64,000 nucleotides of DNA from Candidatus Celerinatantimonas neptuna. Its GTDB lineage: Bacteria > Pseudomonadota > Gammaproteobacteria > Enterobacterales > Celerinatantimonadaceae. Position 1 is the first letter of the stretch. Every line of letters starts with the position of its first letter. The stretch is from contig OU461276.1 in NCBI GenBank assembly GCA_911810475.1, forward strand, positions 3,349,501-3,413,500, given 5' to 3'. The notes beneath the pieces were generated by a model. It was given only the letters and a program-made list of their open reading frames with translations, was not told where the DNA came from and did not search any database. Positions 27,327 through 35,281 of this stretch are shown in pieces. The position numbers and the translations under genes are program-made.

Positions 27327-28262
27327 TTAGCAGCGCTGGCATATCGGGCGCGTTTCTCGCTCGAAGGAATTTGCCCTGCTGTTATTTGAAAAGCGTTTAC
27401 ACCCCGTCGCGATATCGAACCAATCGGCTGAAGTGAGGTTCAGTCGTTGCAGGATGGGGTGTAGCGATAAATCAATCGAGCCCCGTTTATCACCCCGAAC
27501 CACTCGCGCGGTTAGTTCGACCAGCGCTAGATAGTCCGTCAGTTTAAATGGCAATCCTTCGGGCATATCCTGACGGGGGTCGCCGACGAATGGATACAGT
27601 TGTTTCGGTTGGCTTTTCTGTTGTTTTGCCGTTCCAACCCGTTTTTTCACACTGGTAAAGTCGGATGTTTCTGGAGTTTGGCTTATCGCAGCTCTCACCG
27701 GGTTTAAGTCAACATAGGCCATACACGCTGCCAGTGCGGCTTCATCCAATAAAGCCTGGGATTTAAAACGACCTTCCCAGAACCGACCGGTGCAGTTATC
27801 TTCCGCATTGGCTTGTCGGGCAATCGGTTCATTCAACTCACGCATAAACCAGCTGATATCCATGAGCCTGTCCCGATAGATTTGTGCAGAAGATTCCACT
27901 AACTTCAGGGCAAATGGTGTCAGTGTTTCACCCTGTTCGAATTGCTGCGTAAACCGGGTCCCCTGATGCAGCTGATGCCATCGGTGAAGAACCTCCAGGG
28001 TTGACCAGTTTTGTGCTTTAGCCTCATTGATATGCAAGACCACATGCACATGGTTACTCATCACCGCATACGCACAGATATCAAGGGCAAAGATATTGGC
28101 TAAAAACAATAATCTCTCTTCTATCCAACCCCGACGATGCTCGAAACTTTTCCCAGTCAACGCATCTTCACCGCATAAAAAAGCCCGGCGAACACAACGG
28201 GACACACAGTGATAATACAGCGTATCGCTAAGGCTGATTTGCTGACGTCTTGGCGTAGGCAT
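27327..28262 (-). CDS. REP-associated/IS200-like Y1 transposase (RAYT)
   Basis: 311-aa HUH single-strand transposase. The HUH motif is NHVHVVLH (about 72-79) and the catalytic Tyr lies in MAYVDLNPVRA (about 193-203). The start MPTPRRQQISLSDTLYYHCVSRC is typical of the TnpA_REP group. It has no tnpB partner, and no REP palindromes are visible around it. A perfect LexA box lies 28 bases before the start, so it is probably induced by DNA damage. The long C-terminus after residue 220 is family-specific. Confidence 0.9.
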   Translation of the reverse strand: MPTPRRQQISLSDTLYYHCVSRCVRRAFLCGEDALTGKSFEHRRGWIEERLLFLANIFALDICAYAVMSNHVHVVLHINEAKAQNWSTLEVLHRWHQLHQGTRFTQQFEQGETLTPFALKLVESSAQIYRDRLMDISWFMRELNEPIARQANAEDNCTGRFWEGRFKSQALLDEAALAACMAYVDLNPVRAAISQTPETSDFTSVKKRVGTAKQQKSQPKQLYPFVGDPRQDMPEGLPFKLTDYLALVELTARVVRGDKRGSIDLSLHPILQRLNLTSADWFDIATGCKRFSNNSRANSFERETRPICQRC

Positions 28263-28290
28263 ACGTGGTTTTCTTCCTTGATAAAATTAT

Positions 28291-28306
28291 CTGTATATTT
28301 ATACAG
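28291..28306. promoter_or_regulatory. LexA (SOS) box of the RAYT gene
   Basis: CTGTATATTTATACAG is CTGT-N8-ACAG with an almost perfect A/T core, 28 bases upstream of the start codon at 28262. Confidence 0.85.
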
Positions 28307-28479
28307 TATTATATCAATAATTCAACCTGAATGGCCACTCTTTAGTATCGAAGTACTCATTCGATAACGGTTCATAAAATAGATGGCTTAACAAGCTGTT
28401 TTATTCGAAGGATTAAAAAAGAAAACGCATGGATCCTTGGTATCACTGGGTTCATAGGGTGGGTGGCTTGGATTATTAC

Positions 28480-28836
28480 TGACTCGGACAGGTACAGGCC
28501 AAGCAGTTCCTTCTTACCTTCGACGTTTAAGCCCAAAATCGTGTACACCGCTTTGCTAACATAGCGGCCATCTTCCTTGATCTTGTAGTGAATAGCATCA
28601 AGCCAAACAAACGGATAGAGCGGATCTATCTGCTAATTTAGGCTGCTAATTTAGGCCACCCACTACATTAACCCCCACTATTACTGGATTCATGTGGTGG
28701 ATGTCTTAAATTGTTCTTTAGTGCCGCTTCGGTGATTTTGTTTGATGAGAGGCGTTAAGAAACCATCTTTGCCTGTCAGATCTTGCCCTGACTGAAGAGC
28801 TTTAATAGCTTGTTCTAGGTCGAAGTCTTTGGTCAT
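28480..28836 (-). pseudogene. IS256-family transposase remnants split by repeat copy 2
   Basis: 28836 down to about 28721 encodes the transposase start MTKDFDLEQAIKALQSGQDL, with one extra A that shifts the frame after LIKQ. 28626 down to about 28480 encodes an internal piece (PFVWLDAIHYKIKEDGR, KAVYTILGLNVEGKKELLGL) with the mutator-type Asp. The repeat at 28631-28717 sits between them and most of the gene is gone. Confidence 0.8.
28631..28717. repeat. Short mobile-like repeat, copy 2
   Basis: Same core as copy 1. The left end TGCTAATTTAGG is present twice and the right end once. It lies within IS256 transposase sequence. Confidence 0.85.
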
Positions 28837-28905
28837 GTGTCATTCCTGTTTTGTATATTCTACTGAAATGACACAGATTTCTAAACACTACCCTATATTT
28901 ATAAA

Positions 28906-29562
28906 TTAAATTGTTAGAATATGAGATTCAAATAATTTAATACAAGCATTTGCTTCTTTTTTTAATGCCTGTTTAATTTTTTGAGCATGATTTGCTACCA
29001 TCTGGTTATAATTAGGTTGTCCTTTTTTAGTTTTTGGAAATTGTTTACAATTTCCTTCTGCAATCACTTTTGCTGTTTTAGTATCAATCAGCTTTAAATG
29101 CGCATCATAGATTACTCTATATGTATCCCATGAGAAGGGAAAATAGTTTATCCCCCAACCGGTTGTCGTAATATTAATTACATAATCAGAATGGCTTCTT
29201 TTTGCTATATCTTTGACGTTTTCATCAGGTGTCGTTATCACTGATTTAACTGGCTTAGTGCCAAGTTTTTGAGCCATATCCATATTTAACTGAGAAGCAA
29301 TATCGAGAGCCGGGTCAGCAATTTTATTATTATGAATAATTTCATTTCCCTTATGCATTGCATATACTCCCCCCCAGATACCAAACATAGCGTCTAGTGG
29401 AGACATAGCGAGAAAATTTGGTTTAGAACCTTCAGTAATAGAGACCTGTCTATTCTTTATTTGAGTTAATTTTTGAGGTGTAATCGGCTGTTGTCTTAAA
29501 TTAGCACATCCAGATAGGGTAATGACTGTTAATATTGCGATAATGAGCTGAATTTTTTTCAA
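28906..29562 (-). CDS. Predicted outer-membrane or periplasmic lipoprotein, unknown function
   Basis: 218 aa from a TTG start that has AAGGAA before it (the longer frame to 29697 has no signal at its start). The signal peptide KKIQLIIAILTVITLSGC ends in a clear lipobox. The mature part has a DPALDIASQLNMDMA segment and a KAKVIAEGNCKQFPKT segment near the C-terminus. I do not recognise a family. A Fur-like site lies just upstream. Confidence 0.72.
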   Translation of the reverse strand: MKKIQLIIAILTVITLSGCANLRQQPITPQKLTQIKNRQVSITEGSKPNFLAMSPLDAMFGIWGGVYAMHKGNEIIHNNKIADPALDIASQLNMDMAQKLGTKPVKSVITTPDENVKDIAKRSHSDYVINITTTGWGINYFPFSWDTYRVIYDAHLKLIDTKTAKVIAEGNCKQFPKTKKGQPNYNQMVANHAQKIKQALKKEANACIKLFESHILTI

Positions 29563-29582
29563 CTTGAATTCCTTTTTATCTG

Positions 29583-29608
29583 AAATAATGATCATTATCA
29601 GATTATCA
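29583..29608. promoter_or_regulatory. Fur-box-like palindrome
   Basis: On the minus strand GATAATCTGATAATGATCATTATTT contains GATAAT hexamers and the perfect palindrome ATAATGATCATTAT, about 20-45 bases before the lipoprotein start. It resembles, but is not identical to, the 19-bp Fur consensus. Confidence 0.45.
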
Positions 29609-29819
29609 TCTAAATAAATAAGTGCCAGATAATGACCTGAATAATATGGAGTTACCAGAAGAGTAATTAATTTAACAGAAATTTTGTTTATATCCAAAGT
29701 AAATCAAATAAACAGAATTATTTTCTATTTTAAGTAGTTTGGTTTGAATCCCGTGTTTTGTGTTCCAGATAAACACCAAGAGTGAACGCCAATAGTTGGA
29801 CACATAAGCTAACACCTTA

Positions 29820-30010
29820 AGTGGTTAATCCAGCTCATGCATCATATCTTTACCTACAGAAGTATGCTTGATCAGGAGTTAGGCCACTAAGACTTTGATG
29901 GTTACGTTCCTCATTATAAAACACCATGTAATGGCCGATTTCAAGCTCTGTTTCCCGGGGCGTTGTATAAGCTTTTAAATAAAACGCCTCATATTTCAGA
30001 CTTCTTGGAG
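29820..30010 (-). pseudogene. IS3-family transposase C-terminal remnant
   Basis: The minus strand encodes SLKYEAFYLKAYTTPRE, then EIGHYMVFYNEERNHQSLSG and LTPDQAYF, the end of the rve integrase domain of IS3-family OrfB proteins. No other part of the element is present. The rest of 29698-30315 shows no gene. Confidence 0.78.
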
Positions 30011-30315
30011 GTCACTTCTCCACAGAAACACTGAACAGTTTGGAGATTTTGTTACCTTAATCTCTTTATCTAAGAAGTAAAAACTGAAAAAACAACAGGT
30101 GAATAAACTGAGCTACTCACCTTATGAGCCTTGTTGCATATAATTGTCCAGTTATTCATTTGAAGATTATTTTTTGAAAGATCCGCTATGACTGGTTTTA
30201 CTGTGTGGAGCGGGTTGGGTGATTTATACCTACTTTAATTATTATTTTATTTGTTATTAGGTATAATAATTCTTCTTTTATACATTGGTTTTCTCCATCT
30301 GGACAAGAGAAAAAT

Positions 30316-31008
30316 ATGATTGAATCCTCAGAATCGGATGTTAATAAATATTCAAAAAGTACGGTATCTGGTACTGGATATCTGGCATATCGTGATATCA
30401 GTAAACTTATATCAGAGCTTCATTTAAAACCTGGTCGAGCACTGGATCTTGGCTGTGGGTGTGGTCGCTCTATTGGTGTTATTAAAGATTTGTGTGATTC
30501 AGTGACAGGAAGCGATATGAATGCTACTGCACTTGAAAAAACACGTCAAGCTTATCCTTATACTGAGTTATTCTTAAATGACTTATCTGCTAAAAAATAC
30601 CCAGGCGATAAATTTGATTCAATTTTCTCTGTTTTTATGTTTTTTTATTTTGAATCCATTGAGTCGATGCATATGGAATTATCCCGATGTTATGAATCTT
30701 TAAATGACGGCGGATTCCTTTTTGTGGTTCACGGTAATTTGAGCTTGGCGAGTGCACGATATGCCAGTGTTGAGGGCATAGGGCAGCCGCCTGAAAAGGA
30801 AGGAGATCATCATCGGGTGTTGCTGAAAAATGTAGATCTCATTGTTGAAGATGTTTACTGGAGTGCGAGTACTATCATCCGGGAATGCGAGCAACTTGGT
30901 TTTCAACTGATTAAGCACCACCAGCCTTTAGGCAAGCAATCAGATAACCAACCTTACATCGATGAATATGTGAATCCTCCATATTCTTATTTGGTCATGA
31001 AGAAATAG
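30316..31008 (+). CDS. SAM-dependent methyltransferase
   Basis: 230-aa class I methyltransferase. Motif I is ALDLGCGCGRSIGVI (about 39-53), motif II is VTGSDMNATAL and the post-I region is FDSIFSVFMFFYFESIESM. It falls in the methyltransferase-11/25 group of small-molecule enzymes. The next gene, a VUT-type transporter, starts nine bases later, so they are an operon. The two might modify and import one metabolite, but no substrate is evident. Confidence 0.82.
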   Translation: MIESSESDVNKYSKSTVSGTGYLAYRDISKLISELHLKPGRALDLGCGCGRSIGVIKDLCDSVTGSDMNATALEKTRQAYPYTELFLNDLSAKKYPGDKFDSIFSVFMFFYFESIESMHMELSRCYESLNDGGFLFVVHGNLSLASARYASVEGIGQPPEKEGDHHRVLLKNVDLIVEDVYWSASTIIRECEQLGFQLIKHHQPLGKQSDNQPYIDEYVNPPYSYLVMKK

Positions 31009-31017
31009 AGAATAAAG

Positions 31018-31884
31018 ATGGAACAATATATCGATATGAATGGGCAGAAAATTCTTCTAACACAAGAATTAATTGACGAAAACCCTGATATTCTCAATAG
31101 AATCGATGGTAAGTCAGCTTATTTTGCTGGCCGGGCAAGAGGTTGCTATGACCTTAAAAAAATTAATTACACGGTCAGGAAGCAGGAATATAAATATATA
31201 TTACCGCTGTCTATCATGCTAGTGATGGTGATGATTGTTAGTAATATATTATCCAGTAAATTAGTCTCATTGAACGGTTTTACGATTACCGGTGGGATGT
31301 TTCTTTATCCATTCTCTTATATCTTTGATTATGTCATTACGGATGTCTATGGATTTCAATATTCACGCAGAGTGGTATGGAGTGCATTCTTTTCTATGAT
31401 TTTTTTCACTTTTTGTATCTGGCTGGTTATTATTCTACCACCATCTCAATTCTGGCATCTCCAAAAATCTTATAATATCGTGTTTGGCAATATGATCAGA
31501 ACGTATATTGCTTCTGCCATTACATTTTTGTTTTCATTTATGATTTCAAGTTATGTATTTCAGAAGATCAAGGTTAAAAAACGTGGGTTTTTATTTCAGC
31601 GCATATTCCGGTCATTATTAATATCTGAGATGGTTGATACGGGTCTGTTTTGTTTAATTGCTTTCTACGGTGTATGGCCTGTAGCCAATATGCTTCATTT
31701 TTTGGTGTTTTCTTTTTGCACAAAAGTCTTGTATGAAATCATCATGTATCCCATTGTGACTAAAAGAGTGATTAACTGGTTTAAGCGTGCCGAGCAAAGT
31801 GACATGCTTGATAGCCAAACCAACTTTTCTCCATTTAAGTGGGAAATTGACTATAACGAAGAAAATAACCTGTTTAAAGCCTGA
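31018..31884 (+). CDS. VUT/YhhQ-family transporter (queuosine-precursor-transporter-like)
   Basis: 288-aa inner-membrane protein with about six membrane segments after a polar 60-residue N-terminus. SNILSSKLVSLNGFTITGG and PFSYIFDYVITDVYGF are the family signatures. YhhQ proteins import preQ0/preQ1. This one is longer at the N-terminus, so another purine-like or modified substrate is possible. It is convergent with the repressor gene, the two stops being adjacent. Confidence 0.78.
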   Translation: MEQYIDMNGQKILLTQELIDENPDILNRIDGKSAYFAGRARGCYDLKKINYTVRKQEYKYILPLSIMLVMVMIVSNILSSKLVSLNGFTITGGMFLYPFSYIFDYVITDVYGFQYSRRVVWSAFFSMIFFTFCIWLVIILPPSQFWHLQKSYNIVFGNMIRTYIASAITFLFSFMISSYVFQKIKVKKRGFLFQRIFRSLLISEMVDTGLFCLIAFYGVWPVANMLHFLVFSFCTKVLYEIIMYPIVTKRVINWFKRAEQSDMLDSQTNFSPFKWEIDYNEENNLFKA

Positions 31885-32805
31885 TTATGTGAATTGAGAT
31901 ATTAAAGTACCATCTGGAATAATTTTCTGGATGGTTTTAATGAGTATGCCAAGTTCATCTTTTAACATTTTGCTTGTATCAGAGGTCGCCGGATTCAGTT
32001 CTAAAAAGGCGACCTTGCCAATCATATCAATATGACAAAGTTCGTATACATTGGAAAAATAGTTCAGGCTTCGAATCTCTGTTGGATTTTTTAGTCCGAT
32101 GTCGATTTTGTTATCTACTACAAACAGGCAGGTATCCCCGTTTTTCATATTAAATGATTTTATATCTGGGTCGACAATTACCACATTTCCTTGATTGAGA
32201 TACTGGCCGGTAAAAGATCCGTCATTGCGAACCCCTATCAGATGCTGACTATCTGGAATAAAGTCGACGGCCATGACGAGTCCTGGTGCAATCACGTGAT
32301 GAATAATATCCTGTCCGCCGATAAGAGGAATATGTGTGATGTAAGGCTCTTTTTTAATCATATCCAGTAATGAAGTATTGAATAAATTGCACAGCAGCAG
32401 TGCTGCAAGCAATGATAATTCATGCTGACCTGACAGAATCCGGGGTATGATTTGTCTCGACAGGCCGGTCTTTTCGTGTATTTCGTCCGTGGAGAGCGAA
32501 GCGGAGCTGATTTTATTGTTCACGTTTGCAATAAATGTCTGACTGGCTGCATGTAGTTCTTCTGCTGTCAGTTCGATAGAAGTCCGGTTATTTTCGATGC
32601 CATATTCAAGCCATTCAGGTGTAACATCAAGTGCCAGCGCGATATCGACAACCATTCTGGTTTTCTTTGATTTACCTGTGCCGAGTTTACTCAGAAAAAC
32701 TGGGTTTGTATCGAGCCTTCGGGCTAATTCTCGCTGAGAGATCCCTTTTTGTTTAAGTGCCCATAAAAAGCGTTCCGCCATGGTCTGACACTTAGCTCGT
32801 TCCAT
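31885..32805 (-). CDS. XRE-family repressor with C-terminal S24/CI-like domain
   Basis: 306 aa. The N-terminal helix-turn-helix is GISQRELARRLDTNPVFLSKL (about 20-40). A second HTH-like stretch lies near 103-125 (STDEIHEKTGLSRQIIPRIL). The C-terminal part (LIGVRNDGSFTGQYLNQGNVVIVDPD) resembles the LexA/CI fold but lacks a clear catalytic Ser-Lys pair, so self-cleavage is doubtful. GGAG lies before the ATG. A palindrome in the divergent upstream region is a candidate operator. Confidence 0.75.
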   Translation of the reverse strand: MERAKCQTMAERFLWALKQKGISQRELARRLDTNPVFLSKLGTGKSKKTRMVVDIALALDVTPEWLEYGIENNRTSIELTAEELHAASQTFIANVNNKISSASLSTDEIHEKTGLSRQIIPRILSGQHELSLLAALLLCNLFNTSLLDMIKKEPYITHIPLIGGQDIIHHVIAPGLVMAVDFIPDSQHLIGVRNDGSFTGQYLNQGNVVIVDPDIKSFNMKNGDTCLFVVDNKIDIGLKNPTEIRSLNYFSNVYELCHIDMIGKVAFLELNPATSDTSKMLKDELGILIKTIQKIIPDGTLISQFT

Positions 32806-32935
32806 CGAAAATCTCCAAAATACTTATATAACCGGTAAACATTGATAAAAAATGATATCTGAAATGCTGTGTTGAATCAGAAGGTAATGATACCACATGA
32901 ATATTGTTGATATCATGCATAATAAAAATGTTATC

Positions 32936-32955
32936 ATGATTACTTAGGTAATCAT
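32936..32955. promoter_or_regulatory. Candidate operator palindrome
   Basis: ATGATTAC-TTAG-GTAATCAT is a perfect 8+8 palindrome with a 4-base centre, 131 bases upstream of the repressor start. It fits autoregulation by the XRE protein. Confidence 0.5.
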
Positions 32956-33064
32956 TATTGTAAATAACTTGTTCGCGACGCACAAGATGCCCAATAACTG
33001 GTGATTTCATTTGTTTCATTACATCGGGTGATGATTTCGCTTTCGATACTTGACAAGTCGTCTT

Positions 33065-33247
33065 ATGAGTGTAGGAAATATGGATTTCGAAGAACTCAAA
33101 TTTTGGTTTAACGTGGTGCTTCGTTGCACTGTTCCGGCAGACGGAAATTTACTCACAGCAGAGGAAAAAACAGCTTTGGCACATAGTTGTCGGGTCTTGG
33201 TTCAAATTGCTCAGAATGTTGCTGATGAGGTTACAGAGCAACGATAA
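33065..33247 (+). CDS. Small hypothetical protein
   Basis: 60 aa (MSVGNMDFEELKFWFNVVLRC ... VQIAQNVADEVTEQR), a compact helical protein. GTAGGAA precedes the internal ATG at 33080, which may be the true start. It is divergent from the repressor. No family is recognised, and it may not be a real gene. Confidence 0.4.
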   Translation: MSVGNMDFEELKFWFNVVLRCTVPADGNLLTAEEKTALAHSCRVLVQIAQNVADEVTEQR

Positions 33248-33502
33248 TTAGTTCATTATCCTAATACCCATTTCATTAATCTCCACTTAGAGCAAGTGAT
33301 ATCAGGGTGAAGAGCCGTAACAACTGAAACAAATCTCATTGTTGCATAGAAAAAGGTCTCAAATTTTTGTTTTTTGAAAGCAGTTTTTTGGGGAATCGTT
33401 GTTGTTACTGGCTTGGTTGAGTAGGTGGCTTAGCTTATTTTAGCTTATTGTTCTCTATGGTTAGATGCAATGTTTACCATTATCAGCAAATGCTATGCCC
33501 AT

Positions 33503-33645
33503 GCTTGATTCCATCCGGCAGCAGGCGCATGCTATTGTCTATTCATTAAAGTGTCATATTTCTCTGATTATGATGAAAAGAAACTTTAAAGAGGAGCCGT
33601 GCCTATTATTAATCAGCCATTATCAATAACTATTGCGCATTTGAA
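33503..33645 (+). repeat. 143-bp direct duplication, copy A
   Basis: Matches 35139-35281 at 141 of 143 positions (differences at 33547 and 33575). It includes the GAGGAG ribosome site, GTG start and first 15 codons of the downstream 5'-nucleotidase gene, then is cut by repeat copy 3. Confidence 0.97.
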
Positions 33646-33648
33646 TAA

Positions 33649-33736
33649 AATAATTTAGGCCACCAACTACATTAACCCCTACTATTACTGGATTCATGTG
33701 GTGGATGTCTTAAGTTGTTCCATCTTAAGTTGTTCC
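33649..33736. repeat. Short mobile-like repeat, copy 3
   Basis: Same core as copies 1 and 2 (TAATTTAGGCCACC ... GTGGTGGATGTCTTAA). The right end TCTTAAGTTGTTCC is doubled and the left end is single. It joins duplication copy A to the group II intron fragment. Confidence 0.85.
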
Positions 33737-33927
33737 AACTTGCCTCTATCCTACGCCTCATATGATGTTCTTGTTCATCAGCTCGCAGATTTGCGTCCGG
33801 CTTCCTTCAGACATTCTCTTACGGTAATGCCCTTGCCATTCGCTAGTAGTTAGCGTTTAATAATCAGAATATTATTAAACGGCGACCTTCCTACAGAGGA
33901 CTTTCACCTCATTAGTTGGGCGTACAC
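33737..33927 (-). mobile_element. Group II intron 5' fragment (domain I)
   Basis: Read on the minus strand it begins GTGTACGCCC. It has GGTGAAAGTCC, CTAGCGAATGGCAAGGGC, CTGAAGGAAGCC and ACAAGAACATCATATGAGGCG in the order seen in domain I of bacterial group II introns. Domains II-VI and the reverse transcriptase are absent; the right boundary abuts an attC. A small deletion after GCCC removes part of the first stem. Confidence 0.65.
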
Positions 33928-33996
33928 AAGTCAATCAACTTCACGCTTACGGCGCCGGACGCAGCAAAGCTGCGCCGGTTATTGAGGCGTTATAAC
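33928..33996 (+). other. attC site in front of the toxin-antitoxin cassette
   Basis: GC-rich palindrome GGCGC..GCAGC/GCTGC..GCGCCGG followed by TTATTGAGGCGTTATAA. The recombination point is G33989/T33990. The left R'' end seems lost to the intron insertion. Confidence 0.7.
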
Positions 33997-34071
33997 CCAA
34001 TATCAGCAGTTGTACATTACGTAATCTAGAACTATAATTTGTACGTTATTTTGTACCAATTGGAGTTCAAT

Positions 34072-34353
34072 ATGAGCCGTATACAAATCGATAAAGATAT
34101 CCAACCTTTGTCAGAGTTTCGAGCTGGAGTTGCATCATACATTAAACAAGTCAATGAAACTCGCCGGCCTTTGGTGATTACTCAACGTGGTAAAGGTGTC
34201 GCAGTTGTCCTTGATGTCGCTGAATATGAGGCAATGCAGGAAAAGATCGAGTTGTTGGAAGAAATGAGAACAGCCGAGGCTCAATTAGCTTCTGGTTTTG
34301 GTGTAGCCAATGAAGATGCGCGTGCTCAAGTGCTAGGGCGCATTCAAAAATGA
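34072..34353 (+). CDS. Phd/YefM-type antitoxin
   Basis: 93 aa. The N-terminal DNA-binding part is QPLSEFRAGVASYIKQVNET, then RPLVITQRGKGVAVVLDVAEYEAM, the standard Phd/YefM fold. The C-terminal helix would wrap the toxin. Start ATG 34072 follows GGAG; the ORF extension upstream is not used. The stop overlaps the toxin start (ATGA). It would repress its own operon. Confidence 0.92.
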   Translation: MSRIQIDKDIQPLSEFRAGVASYIKQVNETRRPLVITQRGKGVAVVLDVAEYEAMQEKIELLEEMRTAEAQLASGFGVANEDARAQVLGRIQK

Positions 34354-34637
34354 ATGTTGTTTGGTCTCCTTTAGCACTACAGAAATTGGGTGATGCAGCT
34401 GAGTTTATCGCACTTGATGATCCAGCTGCTGCTAAAAATTGGGTTAACAACGTTTTCGATAGAGCTGCATTATTGAGTACAATGCCAGAAATGGGGCGGT
34501 TGGTTCCTGAACTACCAAATACAAACTATCGAGAAATTATTTTTGGTCATTACCGCGTTATTTACAGTCTCAGCCATGAAATTCGTATATTAACCGTAAG
34601 AAATTATCGTCAATTGCTGTCTGAAGATGATGTGTAA
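34350..34637 (+). CDS. RelE/ParE-type toxin
   Basis: 95 aa. VWSPLALQKLGDAAEFIALDD is the typical N-terminal helix pair, and YREIIFGHYRVIYSLSHEIRILTVRN carries the RelE/ParE core strands. The sequence looks more ParE-like (gyrase) than RelE-like, but the target is not certain. The pair forms a complete integron cassette; such modules stabilise cassette arrays. Confidence 0.92.
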   Translation: MNVVWSPLALQKLGDAAEFIALDDPAAAKNWVNNVFDRAALLSTMPEMGRLVPELPNTNYREIIFGHYRVIYSLSHEIRILTVRNYRQLLSEDDV

Positions 34638-34644
34638 AATTGGG

Positions 34645-34770
34645 TTATAACAAATTGCTCAAGCCGACTGCTAACGCGTGGCATTTTTGTTATGCAGCCA
34701 ATTCGGTGTTTGTAGAGTGAAGCAAAGGCTTTTGTATTGCGTTAGCAGCAGCTTAGCAAGGCGTTATAAG
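34645..34770 (+). other. attC site of the toxin-antitoxin cassette
   Basis: About 125 bp from R'' TTATAAC to R' GTTATAA, with inner arms CTGCTAACGC and GCGTTAGCAG and the VCR-like GCTAACGCGTGGC. R'' is the complement of GTTATAA at the cassette start (33989-33995). Confidence 0.88.
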
Positions 34771-35138
34771 CCTCAAGGAAGGCAAGGTATAGATGAAGAA
34801 TTCTGAGAACTTCAAAACCGTAGCCAGTTTTACTTGACCACTTCATATACGGGTATTTTTATCAGGGAAGAAAACTTCTTATTCCTAAGCCAAGACATCT
34901 GTCAATCAGCCTTAACAATACACTATATCACTGCATTTTTCGTTGTGTCCGTCGAGTTTTATATGCGGTGATGGGTCATGATGTATGTTGTATTTCATAT
35001 TTATGAGGCCAGAGCAATAATCGATGCAAGGGTGGGGTGTTCCCGTCTTGCAGGTGAATTCTTATATAGAAATACAATAAAACCATCATATTATCTAGAG
35101 TTAGTCGTATTTGGAATGATTAGCGCATGTTGTTGGAG
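34771..35138. other. Cassette debris before duplication copy B
   Basis: After the attC a short frame (ATG 34793, KNSENFKTVASFT) stops after 14 codons, as if a cassette gene were truncated. No other gene is convincing; the frame 34978-35265 crosses the duplication and is not a gene. Confidence 0.5.
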
Positions 35139-35281
35139 GCTTGATTCCATCCGGCAGCAGGCGCATGCTATTGTCTATTCATCAAAGTGTCATATTTCTC
35201 TGATTATGATAAAAAGAAACTTTAAAGAGGAGCCGTGCCTATTATTAATCAGCCATTATCAATAACTATTGCGCATTTGAA
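35139..35281 (+). repeat. 143-bp direct duplication, copy B
   Basis: The intact counterpart of 33503-33645, exactly 1,636 bases to the right. It contains the promoter-proximal region and start of the nucleotidase gene. Confidence 0.97.

Noticed and set aside
19556-35138. Prophage
   Set aside because: No capsid, tail, terminase or lysis genes. The repressor and integrase are explained by the island and the integron.
34978-35265. 95-aa ORF before the nucleotidase
   Set aside because: It crosses the 143-bp duplication boundary and overlaps the true gene start in another frame.
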